A DNA stretch of 5,223 bases from Deltaproteobacteria bacterium (GTDB lineage: Bacteria; Desulfobacterota; Desulfobacteria; Desulfobacterales; Desulfatibacillaceae), in NCBI GenBank assembly GCA_019308705.1, contig JAFDHW010000191.1, forward strand, positions 1-5,223, read 5' to 3'. The notes under the pieces are model-generated. The model searched no databases. It worked only from the letters and a program-made list of their open reading frames with translations, and was not told the origin of the DNA. The position numbers and the translations under genes are program-made. The number at the start of each line of letters is the position of its first letter. Position 1 is the stretch's first letter. This document shows positions 5,110 to 5,223 of this stretch, in pieces.

Positions 5110-5223
5110 TTATTCGATGATCTTGGACACCACGCCCGCGCCCACGGTGCGGCCGCCTTCGCGGATGGCGAACCGGAGACCCTCTTCCATGGCGATGGGG
5201 GTGATCAGCTCGCCGCTGATGGT
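5110..5223 (-). CDS. tuf: Elongation factor Tu, C-terminal fragment (5' end beyond window)
   Basis: EF-Tu delivers aminoacyl-tRNA to the ribosomal A site as a GTP complex. Only the last 37 codons and the TAA stop (5110-5112) are in the window; the frame is open to the edge. The visible protein reads [18 protein letters not shown] and then [19 protein letters not shown], the diagnostic end of domain III ([16 protein letters not shown] is nearly invariant). IF-2, SelB and EF-G lack this ending, so the call is firm despite the short length. The truncation is caused by the window boundary; nothing suggests a pseudogene. Its position directly before rpsJ matches the str-S10 arrangement (rpsL-rpsG-fusA-tuf-rpsJ) of many bacteria, although the upstream genes cannot be seen here. 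Confidence 0.95.
   Translation of the reverse strand, partial: TISGELITPIAMEEGLRFAIREGGRTVGAGVVSKIIE

Overview
This is an ordinary but densely packed chromosomal stretch: the 3' tail of tuf (EF-Tu) followed by the bacterial S10 ribosomal-protein operon running into the start of the spc region. Every gene is on the minus strand, so transcription runs from high to low coordinates: tuf (partial) - rpsJ - rplC - rplD - rplW - rplB - rpsS - rplV - rpsC - rplP - rpmC - rpsQ (partial). Twelve genes cover nearly all of the window and each is recognisable from family motifs. The DNA is GC-rich with strong G/C preference at third codon positions, which explains the long antisense and out-of-frame open frames.

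The organism is a bacterium. Some details (L2 motif [10 protein letters not shown] followed by [12 protein letters not shown], the form of L4 and S17, tuf directly upstream of rpsJ, high GC) suggest Desulfobacterota (the former Deltaproteobacteria, sulfate-reducer-like). This placement is from memory of the families and is only moderately secure.

Layout. tuf ends 13 bp before rpsJ, so no long S10 leader lies between them. rpsJ-rplC-rplD-rplW are close together, with rplD/rplW overlapping by ATGA. A 138-bp gap, unusually long for this position, separates rplW from rplB. It contains a good candidate intrinsic terminator (mostly paired stem plus eight Ts on the minus strand), two flanking small hairpins and a possible 23-codon leader ORF. 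rplB-rpsS-rplV-rpsC follow with 9 to 20 bp spacers. A 72-bp spacer with a GC-rich hairpin between two Shine-Dalgarno-like sites lies between rpsC and rplP. rplP/rpmC and rpmC/rpsQ each overlap by ATGA.

Together the genes encode an elongation factor and ribosomal proteins of both subunits, assembled into 30S (S10, S19, S3, S17) and 50S (L3, L4, L23, L2, L22, L16, L29). No mobile element, CRISPR array, tRNA, rRNA or defence-type gene is visible, and I see no undescribed multi-gene system. The part most worth checking is the rplW-rplB gap, which may be an attenuation point inside the operon.
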